Positions 34,681 through 47,403 of a DNA stretch of 64,000 bases are shown here, one piece after another. The DNA is from Mactra quadrangularis (lineage: Eukaryota > Mollusca > Bivalvia > Venerida > Mactridae): contig CM046308.1 of NCBI GenBank assembly GCA_025267735.1, positions 39,483,267 to 39,547,266 of the forward strand, given 5' to 3'. Within the stretch, counting starts at the first letter, position 1; each line of letters starts with the position of its first letter. The notes below the pieces were generated by a model. It was given only the letters and a program-made list of their open reading frames with translations. It did not search any database and was not told the DNA's origin. The translations under genes were made by a program, and so were the position numbers.

Positions 34681-35599
34681 TCCACACCATCCAAGTGAAA
34701 ATTGGTTCTGTGAGAATCACCTGTCTGAAGTTCATTTCAATGATCAGGGTTTATTATACATAATTGTAAAGTCGGCTGAACATGTACTGTTAGGGGTCAT
34801 GACCCTAACCCACACAGTATCAATAATAACAGACTTAATTTCAACTTCAACAAAAGTACACACCTTGTAAAGCGACACAATGGACCTGACCACCTACATC
34901 AAATCTTTTCGCTAATTTATACATCTTTGGGTTCATTTTAATTAATTCTTAAACATCTTACACAGAGCTCTGGGTGGATAAAATAAAGCCAAAGTGTCAA
35001 TATTAACCCAACGGTGCCATATTTCTGTTATTTACATAAACGAATGCTGGTCAATTCCGGACTGTTTAAACAAATTAATTTGCATTTCAGATGTAATATA
35101 TTATTTAAACATTTTCCACCTTGTAAAATGAGAAATAAATCGTGTAGGGTATTAAATTAAATCAACATTATTGGAGTAATTTTCGTGATTTTGTAATTCA
35201 AATTATAAAAGGGGAAATATTTATTATTGTCAGGCTTGGTAAATCTATTTGTTTTGTGAGACAATATGCGGCCAACTAGTGACCAGAGGACATTGTTAAG
35301 AAGCTTCTACTTGCTGTCCAAAAATAATGACCAACTGGACACAGGGTCAATTTTTGTAACATACAACGTTTTGACTGTCTTATCGGTTGTTGTTTAAAAA
35401 GCAACGTATAGAATGAGTTCTGGCACATGGAAAGAGACATGACAAGGGAAGCAGATTAGGCCAGTGAGCTGGTCGTCAAAAGTAAAAAACTGTAAAAATA
35501 TCTCTTTTTCAATTACATGACAATAGCCTTAATAAAATGGATAGGAAATAAAGGGAATGCAAGGAAAAGTTACATTGTCCAAAAAGCTAATTTGGTGAG

Positions 35600-36175
35600 C
35601 TAGTATTCGTACTTACTAGTAACTTTTCTTGAATTTCTTTCATTCGCCCGAATTCAATAGACTGGTATATGTGAGGTAGGAAAAGCACAAAAAATTCAAA
35701 GTCTGGTTAGGTTGGTAACAAGACTGAATAAGCAAGCTTGCTGCAGTACTTAAGTAATCTTTAATGCTTTTATTCACCCAATTTCAATAGCCTAATATAT
35801 GTGAGGTAAGAATAACACAAAAATGTCAAAAATTAATTAGGTTGGTAGCAGGGCTGGTTAGGTGAGCTGGTCACCTTTCTTCCTAGTAACATATCTACAA
35901 TGTTTTTCATTTGCCCAATTTTCATCTGCCTCATAGTGCCAGAGATTGGTTTGGTGAACTGGCCTTCGTACTTACTAATAACTGATCTTTATTGATTTTC
36001 AATCGACCCTTTTTAATAGCCAGATATATCAGGGGTAGGAATAATTCAAACAATGTTGATACTTGACATCAAATTCAAATAAATACAATCGAAATAATGA
36101 TTTTCATTCGTCCAATATACAATGGCCAGATATATCAAAGGTTGGAATCATACAAAAATGGTGATAATCGTAATA
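35600..36175. repeat. degenerate tandem repeat, unit about 90-140 bp
   Basis: The motif TCATTCGCCCGAATTCAATA followed by (C/G)(C/T)CTGGTATATGTGAGGTAGGAA recurs with changes near 35639, 35770, 35908, 35999 and 36104. Between occurrences are variants of TTAGGTTGGTAGCA / GGTGAGCTGG and ACTTACTAGTAACT. Spacing is irregular. It looks like a decayed tandem array. Confidence 0.7.
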
Positions 36176-36599
36176 AAATCGAAATAAGCTAGCAAACACA
36201 AACAGTTTTGTTAATAAAGGGGGAATAAAACAACCCAATCCCCGGACAATAATACCTTTCTATGTTTGTTGAATTAACTCCAATCTATGTTACTGAGGTA
36301 TAAATGTATTAGAAACAATGAGTACTAATCAGTATTTAAGATAATCTATATAAATACCATAAAATACTTTGTTTATATCAAATAAACACTAAGTCTGTTA
36401 AACCATTTAATGTATAGAAATAGTAATATTTATACCATATTTTTAATCATAATATTTAGATTATGAATAACATATTTACAACAACTGAGTAAATCATCTG
36501 TATAATTAAGTATGTAGGGGCGGCTACAGCTGGGAGGGAGAATAGGGCCCTAGGAAGGGTCAACTATAGATGTTTGCGGCTCCTGTTTTTTGTTGTTGG

Positions 36600-36630
36600 T
36601 TTTCTTTTTTTTGGGGGGGGGGGGGGGTAA
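36600..36630. repeat. homopolymer G tract
   Basis: A run of T followed by about sixteen consecutive G (36612-36627). It could form a G-quadruplex or be an assembly or slippage site. Nearby 36835-36900 is C-rich (CACCCCTTCTCCC, CCCCCCACGG). Confidence 0.85.
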
Positions 36631-37306
36631 TCATGAATATTTTGAGCATGTCATTCTTAGACTTTTGTTAAGGTCATATCAACTCAAAATGTTTTCAAGG
36701 GATTCCAGCCAAACAATTTTAGAAATCCCGGGCATCGCAATTTATATACCAATTCATTTCGAGGATACAGCAAATTTTGCAAGTACAAAAATAATTGAAA
36801 GGGCAAATTTCAAGGGGGTGTTCTATATTCATTCCTACAGCACCCCTTCTCCCACGGAAACACACTGACCCCTTTTATCCCCCCACGGAACCCCCTTTAA
36901 ACAATCTTCTCAAAACCAGAACCACCATTGGTCTGATTTCAATACATATACAAACATTTATATTATTTCTAAAACAATTTTACAAATGTATTTTCGTTTC
37001 GCACTCAGCAAAGATGAAATAACTTATCTGTGTATTTACTTAAATTTCGGGGGTAAATCTTCAATTTCGTGTTAAATTGGAAATTAATATATTTTATATC
37101 ATAAATACATCCAGTAGTCTAATCTAAAACAGTAATAAAGCTTATTGTTTTAATCTTGAACAACTTTACATCTTCACTATATATTTCACTAATGAGGCAC
37201 ATTCTCTTAGAGTTCGTACACTCGTACATACGAGTACGTACACTCGCAATATATCAGTTTCTCTGTTTGAGTTTTAGGTAAATTCCTAGGTCAGCTTAGT
37301 AAAGCT

Positions 37307-37639
37307 ACAGTCCCATAAACATAAAAATAGCCGTGAGGGCACCGTACGGGCGCCGTGCGATCAAGGTCCGCAAGGACTCGTATAAACTCTTGCGTACCCG
37401 TACGTTTTTGCCTTAGTCCGTGAGATGAGCCCAGGATACACGTATCGGTTTCAAAGTCAAATCGTAAACAAAATCGTGACCGAGTATGAATTAAACTTGC
37501 ATATCTTCCAGCTACGGCTCTGTACGGGTGTATTGTTTTGTGCTATGTGCGTACCGTCACCTTAATTCGCAAGGCTTCCCACGATCGACGACTGTCTGCA
37601 CGTACGGGTCCGCAACAAGCCACGGTTTTATGGGACTGA
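37307..37639. mobile_element. MITE, family F, copy 1
   Basis: Ends ACAGTCCCATAAACATAAAA and GGTTTTATGGGACTGA are inverted (CAGTCCCATAAA). The interior is unusually GC- and CpG-rich for the window (GCACCGTACGGGCGCCGTGC, CACGTACGGGTCCGCAACAA), with repeated CCGTACGG words. Copy 2 is at 50830-51171 in the same orientation. Confidence 0.87.
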
Positions 37640-38435
37640 TGCATTAGGGTAAAAATGGGGCTAAGGACTTGAAGTAAAGGGATCTTTAGAATGTAAACAA
37701 ACTCATGTTTTCGTCAGATTCTTGCTGCATGAATTTGAAGAAAATCAAGTTTGTTTACAATTGAAAGAACAATATGACTACCCTGATTAAGTTTGAATGT
37801 TACATCAGAGAACGAAGAAAACAAAAATGTATACTGTAAGAGTAGCTCAAACACATCATTGGGTCCTCGCAACATTGAAAATATAGTTTAATTTCTCGTT
37901 AGCTCTTCAAATTTGGAGGAATTAAAAGAATCCGCGACAGGAGTTCGCAGCCCGATGTTAATTTCAAACTTTCCAACTTTCAGCATTTCGAAAATTTGTA
38001 TCTTATTAAATCAGATAAGGAGAAAAAAAATCATGATGCACTTAGATACCGGTATGTGCACCATCAAAGAAAATAACAAAATACTTTCAATCTAGTTGAT
38101 GTTTTGTCATCTAATCAAATTTTCAAGTCATCTCAGTGCATGTACATTGCAATCAAAGTTTTTTATATGTAAAACTGATGAGCTGTTTCTATGACAAAGA
38201 CATGAATAATATGTTGAAATCACGTGACAATAGACTCTAAATGATACGTAACTTGTAGACGTTAAGGTATGCGACTAGCGACTCCTCATTTCTAAAATTT
38301 GAGTCAACCGTATACTGTTTGCCACTATGGGACGTCCTGGGAATCATCAATGCTCGTATCCAACGCATTATTTAATAATTATGTGTGCTTAACTTCACAA
38401 CATTTAACCGTATCAAGTCCTTAACTAATACTGTA

Positions 38436-38494
38436 AACCCGGGTCAAAAGGGCAGTTGGTTGCGCGCCGGGATTTGGAATCTCGTGCCCGAGGT
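38436..38494 (+). repeat. SINE family B head only
   Basis: ACCCGGGTCAAAAGGGCAGT then TGGTTGCGCGCCGGGATTTGG and ATCTCGTGCCCGAGGTGC match the first 60 bp of family B. The copy ends before the B box. Confidence 0.7.
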
Positions 38495-40524
38495 GCTAAT
38501 TCCAAATTAACAAAGACGAAATTGCTAAACACAGTTTAATAAAAAAGACATAAATATTGATAATTTTTCCAACTTATCAAAAATGTGTTTGTATGAAATA
38601 AAAAGACCCGGTAGGAGGCTGAAGACCTTAACATTTAGGAGTCTTAGACCTTAATTGTCATTCCTTAATAGTTTATAATCACAGTTAAGACTAGTCTGTT
38701 TCCTTCTAATAACAAAACAATGGAGAGACAACTAGACATTAGGACCATTAGTTCCCATGAGTTTACGAGCCATTAGTCACGTGACCCGGACCACGTGGTC
38801 CTCAAAATTCCACTAAAGGACAATTAAATGCTAATATTTACCATTGTATATAAACACGAGGTGGAGTGATGAAGGAAGAAAAGCACAAAACAAAGAATCA
38901 TTAGCCCTGGTTAAATAAAGAAAAACAGCTTCATTAAATCTGATTACTGAGCTCAAAACATCGGCATTAATAACACGGTTCCTTTTGAACTATCTATGTA
39001 TCATGCGCTTTGTTTGTACGCCTCAACATTCGAGATTCAATTGTTTACATCTTAACTATTACCCTAGAAACTATGGCTGGAGACCTCACAATTTTTGCAA
39101 TATGTTACTATGTACAGATAAATTTAATTGATTAAGTTTGTCCCTTAAATAAAAGTATTATTACGGTTATATTTGTCGTTCGAGTATTCCAGCTTTTAAA
39201 TTAATGTTACCTCGATATACCCTCCAAATCTTTATAATACTCAAACAATTGCAGAGTCAATTCAAACCATCCGTTATTATCTAAAAGAGTTTCAATTACA
39301 AAATTAAACAGGTCGGATCATAACAACGGATGAGGAGTTCTAAACCAAGGCATTACTGTTATCTGGTATTCAAAGCAATACTAGCGTATCTCACGATTGT
39401 GTTAAATTCACGATACACCGGGTGCGCATAACTAACCAATTTATTAGACTTCTCTGCGCATTATTGCAGGCACTGTGGAGTAAATTGAGTTTCACTAATT
39501 TGTTCGGATCACCGCTGGATTACATACCTTTTTAACCGATAAAAATCGGCTTTAAATTCGGAAATTTGATGAACTTGGGTTGCGCGAAAATCTGGCGAAA
39601 ATATAATTTTAACAATAATTTCTAATTCATTTGTTCCGGTCCTTTGATCATGGAATGAAAACCCAAAACCAGAATTCAATATTGCTTTGTGGTTGAAAAA
39701 CAATCATTCATTATCAGAAAATAAACATCCCCTCACTATGCATTGACATGTCATAAAATATTTAGGCAGTACTTTAAAGGATTTGTAATTCAGCAGTTTT
39801 AGACAATTCATTGCATCCGGAATTCTATAATTAATCTCATTTTATTTCGGTGAAACCAAGAGTGGCTTTTGTCAGTCCGCAAAATGCTGCGCGCGCGTCG
39901 ATAATTTCCCCGGTTTTTAAAACTAATTGTCACAACGCGGGAATGCTGCGGGCATTGTCTTTTTACTGTGTCTTTTCGAAAGACCACGATTGAAGCCCGA
40001 CGCATTAAGAAGAGCTCTACAACGTGTATTTTTGATTAGTTATGATTGATAAAACAATGTAAAAGAAGATTAAAAATGGTGATATCTTCGCACCAAGTAA
40101 TTATAGCCTTGTCGTTTTTTTTTTCAGAGATGGACTTTTCAATCGCATCACCTATATTCTCAAAGCAATGTGTTTTTCCCCAGAAATGGGATTTTCAATA
40201 GCATTACTTATATTCTTTTTAAGTAATTATCAAACACAAAGAGCATGCAATCTATAATCTTTTATAATAATTAAAATGTTTGCAATCACCTTCTTTATAA
40301 GTTGATATAATTAATACATCATGCTTACTGTTTTCTTTAGTAGATTAGTTTTTAATAAAATAAAGTGACATTTTATCAGGGAATTGAGACAAGTCAATTA
40401 GGATTTGTTTGGAATAAAAGACAAACACATATAACATAGCACTGGCGATAACTGTCATCTTTACCATTTATCTTCACATTAGCGCGATGCGTTTAGGACT
40501 CAAGAAATATGTTGTCGCTCAATT

Positions 40525-40613
40525 GTTGTTGATTGCTTTAAAGCCGTAGCAACACATCAATTGTTCAGGTCGATCAGTGGACACTTTGAGCTACCAACTG
40601 AGCTAGCGGAGTG
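40525..40613 (-). repeat. SINE family A, internally deleted
   Basis: Minus strand: tail complement GCTTTAAAGCCGTAGCAACA joined directly to the head complement CAACTGAGCTAGC, with the body missing. About 90 bp. Confidence 0.7.
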
Positions 40614-41499
40614 GGTTTTATCGTACAACTTGTTTTAATAGTACATTTCACATTTGTAACACAAACATTAGTCATTATACATATTATATGTGGATTGCAA
40701 GTATTCTTGTGGTGGAAATAAACGATTTTGTTTATGACATTCACAAGCAATACATTTTTATTTTTCTATCTCTCAAGCATGGCCATTAAAGCCAGCAATT
40801 GCCGGACAAAAGTCAATGAAAAAGAAACAACACATAACAATTGGCAGTGCGAAAAAAATTGGCAAACTATATTGAGTATATTGACCATCTAAGCCATGCT
40901 ATACAAAAGGTAATACGTCGTCCTTTGCTTACAGTTTCAACACAAGCAAAGCCAGAGTTTCTTCAACGTTCGCGCAGCACAGCTCCTGTGAACAGCTTTG
41001 TGCCGTTGGACGTTATGCACGAACAGAAAAGTGCATTAATATAATGGGAGATTGTTTCCAATTATTATTGGCGTTAAATTTAAGACCATTAATTTTAGAT
41101 ATTATAGTTGGGTTATTTGGTACACGATGTGCATGGAATTTACCAGGATTCCGTACCAGAAACAATGCAGAATGTTATTAGATTAAGAAAACAAATTTAT
41201 GAGAATTATGAATAAAGAAGTGCTTTATCATTAGCTTGCAACATGACAAACTTTTGAATATAAACGATGTACATGTATAAGCATTTAGTGTTTGGTTTAC
41301 AGCAGAATACTTTGTTTGTGCGGAGTGCCCAATCGTGCTCCTTTCTCTCCTCTTTAGAGTCTGCAAACGATTTTTTTGTTGGTCTTCTTTAAAACGTAAC
41401 TAATTAGTATTGCAAGGAAAGTTAATTTGGAAAAGAGAAATAATCTAAGAAACTTCAATTTGTCTTTATCTATAGGCGTGTTGATTTAGTCTCATAAAA

Positions 41500-41690
41500 T
41501 GGTGTATTGATGCAGACCCGTACGTGCTGACAGCCATAGGTCGAGGAAAGCCCTGCAAGTCTACGAGTTTATGGTCACCTAAATTTTAGAGCCGAGAGGT
41601 CAATCGTCAGAGCAAAAGTTCTGGTACCGTACGGGTTATTTATGAATTTAGGAGATTTCCTTGCGGTCGCAGCCAGAATTATCTGCGTAT
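41500..41690. repeat. possible diverged family-F copy
   Basis: Locally CpG-rich sequence with GACCCGTACGTGCTGACAG at one end and GGTACCGTACGGGTTATTTA / CTTGCGGTCGCAG at the other, recalling the CCGTACGG words of family F. The terminal CAGTCCCATAAA is not visible. Confidence 0.4.
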
Positions 41691-42354
41691 ACCTTTAGGC
41701 AAAACATTTTACCTATGAGGTCATTTTAAAAATTAAACTTTTAAACAGAAAATATTTACTTTACAAATATATGACTAATGTTAAAACATTTATTCAACAA
41801 ACATATTTCGGTTCTTTAAACGTACATTAATGTTCTTAAGTTTTTATTCATTGTTTAATTTTCAAACACGGAAATGATAACATAGAAGAAAAAGCAAGCG
41901 GGAAATGACTCCACCCGGGTTTTGAAATTTCACCAATTCATTAATAAGAATTAATTAAATTTTCATAAGTGAGGAAACCGGCGTACTGGCTGAAACCTTG
42001 TCGTAATAATGTGGATATTTATTCGTTTGGGAAGCTAAGTAAACAGTAATATCGTGTTTCTAATCATTGTTTTCGTGTTTAGATAAATTATACATCCATA
42101 AACAATATAGATAAATGTATACACAGAACAGCTTATCTATTCATTCCAAACTAGAAACCAAAATATCGACATTACATTGTAATTTTTCCTAATGTTACAA
42201 AATTGTTCTATCTTTCCCAAAAATTGTAATTCCATCATTGCTTAAGTTGGACGTACTCATAATTCACAGGTACTCGGTGTTATATAGAAGTTTCATTCGC
42301 TGATGTAAATTCAGACTCAGGGGCCCGTATTATCAAACGTCTTAATTAAGCTCA

Positions 42355-42411
42355 ACGAAATCAAACCCATAACCCCATGATCAGTAGACGTTGCGCTACC
42401 CACTGAGCTTG
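42355..42411 (-). repeat. SINE head fragment
   Basis: Minus strand: AAATCAAACCCATAACCCC (B-box complement) to CTACCCACTGAGCTTG (A-box complement). Only the tRNA-like part is present. Confidence 0.6.
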
Positions 42412-42489
42412 TTTAAAAGTTAAAATTAAAGCAAGGTTTTTGAAGACTACTTTTTGTATCACTATTCAGTCAGTCGACTCTTAACATTA

Positions 42490-42716
42490 ACTTTCCTGGT
42501 CATCGAGTCACACACCAACTGTTAACATACGGCGCACATTGCAACCACAGCATACAGTGCATGACTCTAACAGGTACCCATTTACACCAGGGTGAGTGAA
42601 GCGATAGCAGGTAAATTTCTTGCTTAAGAAAATTAGCAGTTTCCCTAGTGGAATTCAAACCCATGACCTCTCGACCCCCTAACGCGCGTCCAACCAATGG
42701 ACTACTGCTCTATCTG
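42490..42716 (-). repeat. tRNA-derived SINE, family D
   Basis: Minus strand: the A-box side reads CAATGGACTACTGCTCTATC in complement, the B box GGAATTCAAACCCATGACCT. The body motif CAGGTAAATTTCTTGCTTAA and the TACCCATTTACACC...GGTGAGTGAAGC block match 43322-43575. Confidence 0.82.
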
Positions 42717-43321
42717 CAGATAGAGGTTGCATAATTGCAGTCTTCACTATACGTATTTAACATCGCAATCCTATGGACTAAATCTCAATTTCACGCTTGT
42801 TTCAATAAGTTGAAATATTTAATCAAATATCAAAAAGATAGTGAAAAATGAGTTAAAATCAAATATATTTAACTTAGTGAACAGTTATCATAAAGATATT
42901 CTAAATCCATTTATCTGTGAATTTGACATGAGAAATGGTTTATAATAAAATTGTCAAACAAAGAAAATGATATAACTGTTTGAATCATAGATTTAAATTA
43001 AACCATTTAAAGGCATGCAACATTTCTACCCATAATTCAATTGTTTTACCTTAGTTTTAGTAAGTTTACCCTAATTTATTTTATTTAGCTGCCAAGCAAG
43101 TGGAATGCAATGCTCTTTTGAGAACCCCAAACTTTCTTATTGTTGATCAAACGGTCAATGCTCCTATCTTATACTCAGTCAATTGTAGAGAATGCATCAA
43201 GAATATTTTTTTCTAATAAAATCTCAGGAATTTATGAACTTGGACTTACAAGGTTTTTAATTAGTAAAGTAAGTAAAGTATTTGCATTTTATAGTCTTAG
43301 TTTCATGCTTACGCCTGTTCA

Positions 43322-43575
43322 CCGACTTTACTACCCCTGGTCATCGGACTACTGGTATCTATCTATCAATCTCCCTGGGGAGTCTTTTAGTGCAGCCGAC
43401 ACTTTGGCGCAACGGAATTATACCACCCTCGCAGGTACCCATTTACACCTGGGTGGAGTGAAACAACCGCAGGTAAATTTCTTGCTCTAGGAAATTAGCA
43501 ATGCCCCTGGTGGGGTTCGAACCCAGGACCTCTCGATCCCTAAGCGCGCGTCCTCCCACTGGACTACTGCTCCCA
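43322..43575 (-). repeat. tRNA-derived SINE, family D
   Basis: The best-preserved copy: TACCCATTTACACCTGGGTG, GTGAAACAACCGCAGGTAAA, TTTCTTGCTCTAGGAAATTA, GGGGTTCGAACCCAGGACCT and GCGTCCTCCCACTGGACTAC. The longest open frame of the whole window (43140-43490) runs across it and is not a gene. Confidence 0.85.
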
Positions 43576-44830
43576 ATTAGCCTATACGTGAAAATAATAA
43601 AATCAGTGGTTAATACCTTTGACTCTCAAAAATCGAACGTTGACCCACAAAAATTTAAAATTACAGATATACGCTCTAAAGATACTAAAGTGTAAATCAT
43701 CAACACTCATTGGGATAAGAACGTAAAATCAAAGCAAATGAATAATACACTAGAAATTAAAGAAAAAATACAAAAACGCCTTTAAGAACTCAACGACTTT
43801 GTCTCACAAACGGAATATGAAAACCTGTACACATGTTAGAAATCACAGATTTAACTGACATATACGCCTTTAAATAGAAAATAGCTAATGTTTAGAGAGT
43901 CACAACAGAGACACAAAAATGTAAAAAAAATTCCATCACAAAATTCTAGCATTCCGATTCAACCTATACTCGTTTAAATAAAAATATAGCTAGGGAATTA
44001 GTACCCACGGATTGTTCAGTATCAAATAAAACGGAAACATACTGTCAACTGAGGGTAATTGGCTAAGGAGATCAATGACAGGTGGTCAAAAATTCTTTAT
44101 ATGTTGCATTCTTCAGATCCACCTTGGTTGTTAGGGTATAGACAGGTAGCACATCGTGATGATCATAAATTATCAATTTTGTCTCAATTTTGGTCAGTAG
44201 GTCCTGAGTGCTTGCTCACTTTGTTTTTAAATATACAGGAATGCGTGTTTTAATAACTTGATGTCAATTTATTAGACATATCTTCAAAATGATACAAATT
44301 ACCTTTAACTCCAAAATGACATTACAATTGTCATATCATATTTGGTATTTGCGGAGGTTACATAAGCTCGTTTATTATTTTGAGGGTAAGAAAAGGGTCG
44401 CCATCATCATCAGAGTAGGAATCATAATTTGATACAATTTTAGTAAATTTTCAATTTTAGTTAAGAATAAATATATCACAAAACTTTCCTAAAAATATCG
44501 TTATTTCAACGTGACCATGAGTTTATCATGATATTTTCTGTTTCAAATCCTAAATAGTTTAACCACATTACATAGAAACGTTCCGCTGTAAGAACCAACA
44601 AAATCGATGGTCTTAATAGCAGAGTAGTCTATAAGGGCCTTTAATTTCTTAAACTAAACACTTGCCACTTAAAATCGTCAACATTCACACGAATTTACCA
44701 TTACTAAGGGAGTCTTCGTTGATTAACTATAATGCAATACGAACATATTTGTATGTAACACATGTAAAAAAAAAAGTACAAACTTCTACTTCTCACTTTT
44801 CACTTTTTTCTATAAAACCACAAATGCCAA

Positions 44831-45393
44831 CAAGAGCACCGCTAGGCGGAGCGTTATATGCCCGAAAGTGTTGTTTTTTTAGTTAAGATGAAGCATTTGT
44901 AAGACATGAGAATATTTCATATGAATATCATATTATGAATAATTGTGGAAAACAAAGTAGAGAAAAAAGATACCATGGACAATCCTCCTATGAAGTTTGA
45001 ATACTGTGGGCCAAATGAAACTTAAGTTATGCTCCGGAAACTGTTTTCAGCTTTAAGGTAATAGTGACCTTGACCTTTGACCTTGTGACCCAAAAATCAA
45101 TAGGGATCTTCTACCCGATATGGACAATCATCGTATGAAGTTTGAATATTGTGGACCAAATGGAACTTAAGTTATGCTCCGGAAACTGTATTCAGTTTTA
45201 AGGTAATAGTGACCTTGACCTTTGACCTTGTGACCCCAAAATCAATAGGGTTCTTCTACCCGATATGGACAATCATCGTATGAAGTTTGAATATTGTGGA
45301 CCAAATGGAACTTAAGTTATGCTCCGGAAACCAAATTGCTAACAGACGGACGGACGGACGCCAGGGGGTATAACATAATATGCCCGAAAGTCT
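44831..45393. repeat. 145-bp-period repeat with TGACCTT half-sites
   Basis: The unit starting TGAAGTTTGAATATTGTGGA recurs at 44991, 45136 and 45281, exactly 145 bp apart, and includes ACTTAAGTTATGCTCCGGAA and TGACCTTGACCTTTGACC. Both outer ends carry TATGCCCGAAAGT (44858 and 45380), and a GGACGGACGGACG stretch lies before the right end. Blocks of this type are, in my recollection, very common in bivalve genomes. Confidence 0.88.
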
Positions 45394-45796
45394 TTCACGC
45401 ATATAAAAATATAACACATTAACTTATAAAATATGGCTAAAAATGACTATCAAACTCTAACGTTACAAACTAAAACATAACACTTATACACTCTACGTAC
45501 TATACACGCCCCCAATAACAAAGTCGGGCCTCATAACCAATTAAGTACTATTCATATCCCTTGTATTTATTTTTTAGAGATCCCAGACACTTTATCAATG
45601 GTGAAATCATGTCAGTTATTATGTTTTAAACGAGCCAAGTGATAAACTGTTTCCTCTGGATGAGTTTGTTTTATTGTATAGACTTTAACGTACAACACGT
45701 TTACTGTCGATTGCTTATCAATTTAGATACATCACTAGTAATTTTCTCAACGATATCACCATTATTTGCATTGATTATTGTTTGTTATTTGTACGA

Positions 45797-46066
45797 AGTA
45801 TCGCCTCCGCCATGAAGAGTATCTTAACGAAATAGCGCCTCTGCTATGAAGAGTATTTTACAAAGTAGCGCCTCCGCTATGAAGAGTATTTTTTACGAAG
45901 CATCGCCTTCGCCGTGAAGAGTTTCACCTCCGCCAAGAAGAGTAATACAAAGAAGCGCCTCCACCATGAAGAGAATTTTTACAAAGCATTACCTCTGCCA
46001 TGAAGAGTTTTTTACGAAGTAGCGCCTCTGCCATGAAAAGTGTTTTACGGAATTGCGTCTCTGCCA
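45797..46066. repeat. minisatellite, about 37-bp unit
   Basis: About nine copies of GCGCCTCCGCCATGAAGAGT followed by a T-rich ATTTTTACGAAGTA spacer of variable length. A minus-strand frame at 45924-46124 reads through it and gives repetitive FMAE... peptides, but it has no splice or start support. Confidence 0.9.
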
Positions 46067-46985
46067 TAAAAAAGCTAGCTTTCCATATTTCGTTTTGCAA
46101 AGAAGAGTTATAACCGTTTCGCATCTAATCATAAAGGAATAAAGTTTAAAAAGAATCAGTTAAAGTGACCCTCCATGCTACATTTTGTCGCTCGTTAGCT
46201 TTGATTGGTCTTACGTACTTATCGGTAGTAGTCGCGAGAATTAAAGTCACGTGAATTACAAGATAACGTAAGTGCTCTGCAACATTACTCAAATACAAAA
46301 ATATGAACTAATAAATGCATTTCAAATTCCATATAAAAGTCCGAAGTCACGCGAATCTGGAAACCACGTGATACGCTTGAAGCAGGTCCAAACATCTTAA
46401 AAGAATGTAACAAAAATGTTGTCACAGATGACAACCAAAAGATCTAGTCACCTTTTCACACCAGACCCACTGATAGGGTTTATCATTAATGTTAAATGGG
46501 TGATGACTGATGGCCACAAACCATAAACAATTGAGATTTCAGATGTAAGAACATTTGAATTAAAAGAAATATTAAAGTAGCTATGGAATAGTTTGTTTAT
46601 AAGTATACTGTGTTTTGTTCCGTTTATCCTGTGCCACGTCTATACAAGCCACTTTCATCTTGACATTATGTGACTATTCATCACGAACTTTTGATCTTGG
46701 TTTTAATTGGTCAACTGTAATTAGTCATTCTGGCGTTACGAAAACAGAGAAAGGTGATGATTCGGTTACATTTAAGGATTTTACGATTTGAAAGAAAGCA
46801 AAAAAACTGGTGTATTTACTATCTGGATATGGTCAGGTCCTGGAAGACAATATCATATAAAAGGGAGTCGAAAAAACATCCGAAACGCGACAGTTAGGCA
46901 GCAGATCTTTCACACAGCTGTAACACAAAGAGGGAGATGTCCCCGAGAGATTGTTTAAGATTTTCATTTTCTTGTTATAAGATAT

Positions 46986-47126
46986 CCTTACAGGTACTCG
47001 TTCACAGATTTTAACTTGAATATCAGCATTTCCCAAAACTCTTAAAACAGTGTTGAAACATATTGGAAGCAGTAAAGCAGTGTTCTGATTATGACAATTT
47101 TAGTCAAAAGTAATATGCAACTGCTA
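46986..47126. repeat. family S fragment
   Basis: AGGTACTCGTTCACAGATTT followed by AACTTGAATATCAGCATTT and TTATGACAATTTTAGTCAAAAG matches one half of 12892-13255 and 23417-23773. It ends before the family-E copy at 47196. Confidence 0.7.
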
Positions 47127-47195
47127 AAGATGGTTGGTTGGTTTGTCGTAGAAAGAATTGATTCTTTGGGATGTGCCTTAAAAATGAAAATTTAT

Positions 47196-47403
47196 TTAAT
47201 GAGCAGTGTATTTCTTGACTGTAAGCCATTTTTAAGTAGCATGAAGCAATTTTTCTCGGTTCTTAACATAGGTTTAATGGTTATGTAGTTTTTATTATTA
47301 ATATGCTGCATTATTCTGCCAAAAGTGTATAATGTGGTTCGAAAGTTTGGACCCCTAGAAAAAGTTCGGAACCCCCTAGAAAAATATCCTGGATCCGCCC
47401 CTG
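47196..47403 (-). mobile_element. MITE-like repeat, family E, copy 3
   Basis: Minus-strand copy ending in ATATCCTGGATCCGCCCCTG, with the core TAATGTGGTTCGAAAGTTTG and GACTGTAAGCCATTTTTAAG. The opposite G-rich end is missing. Confidence 0.78.

Noticed and set aside
43140..43490. Longest open frame in the window, 116 codons, plus strand
   Set aside because: Its second half is the antisense of a family-D SINE (43322-43575); it has no recognisable domain and no splice or start context.
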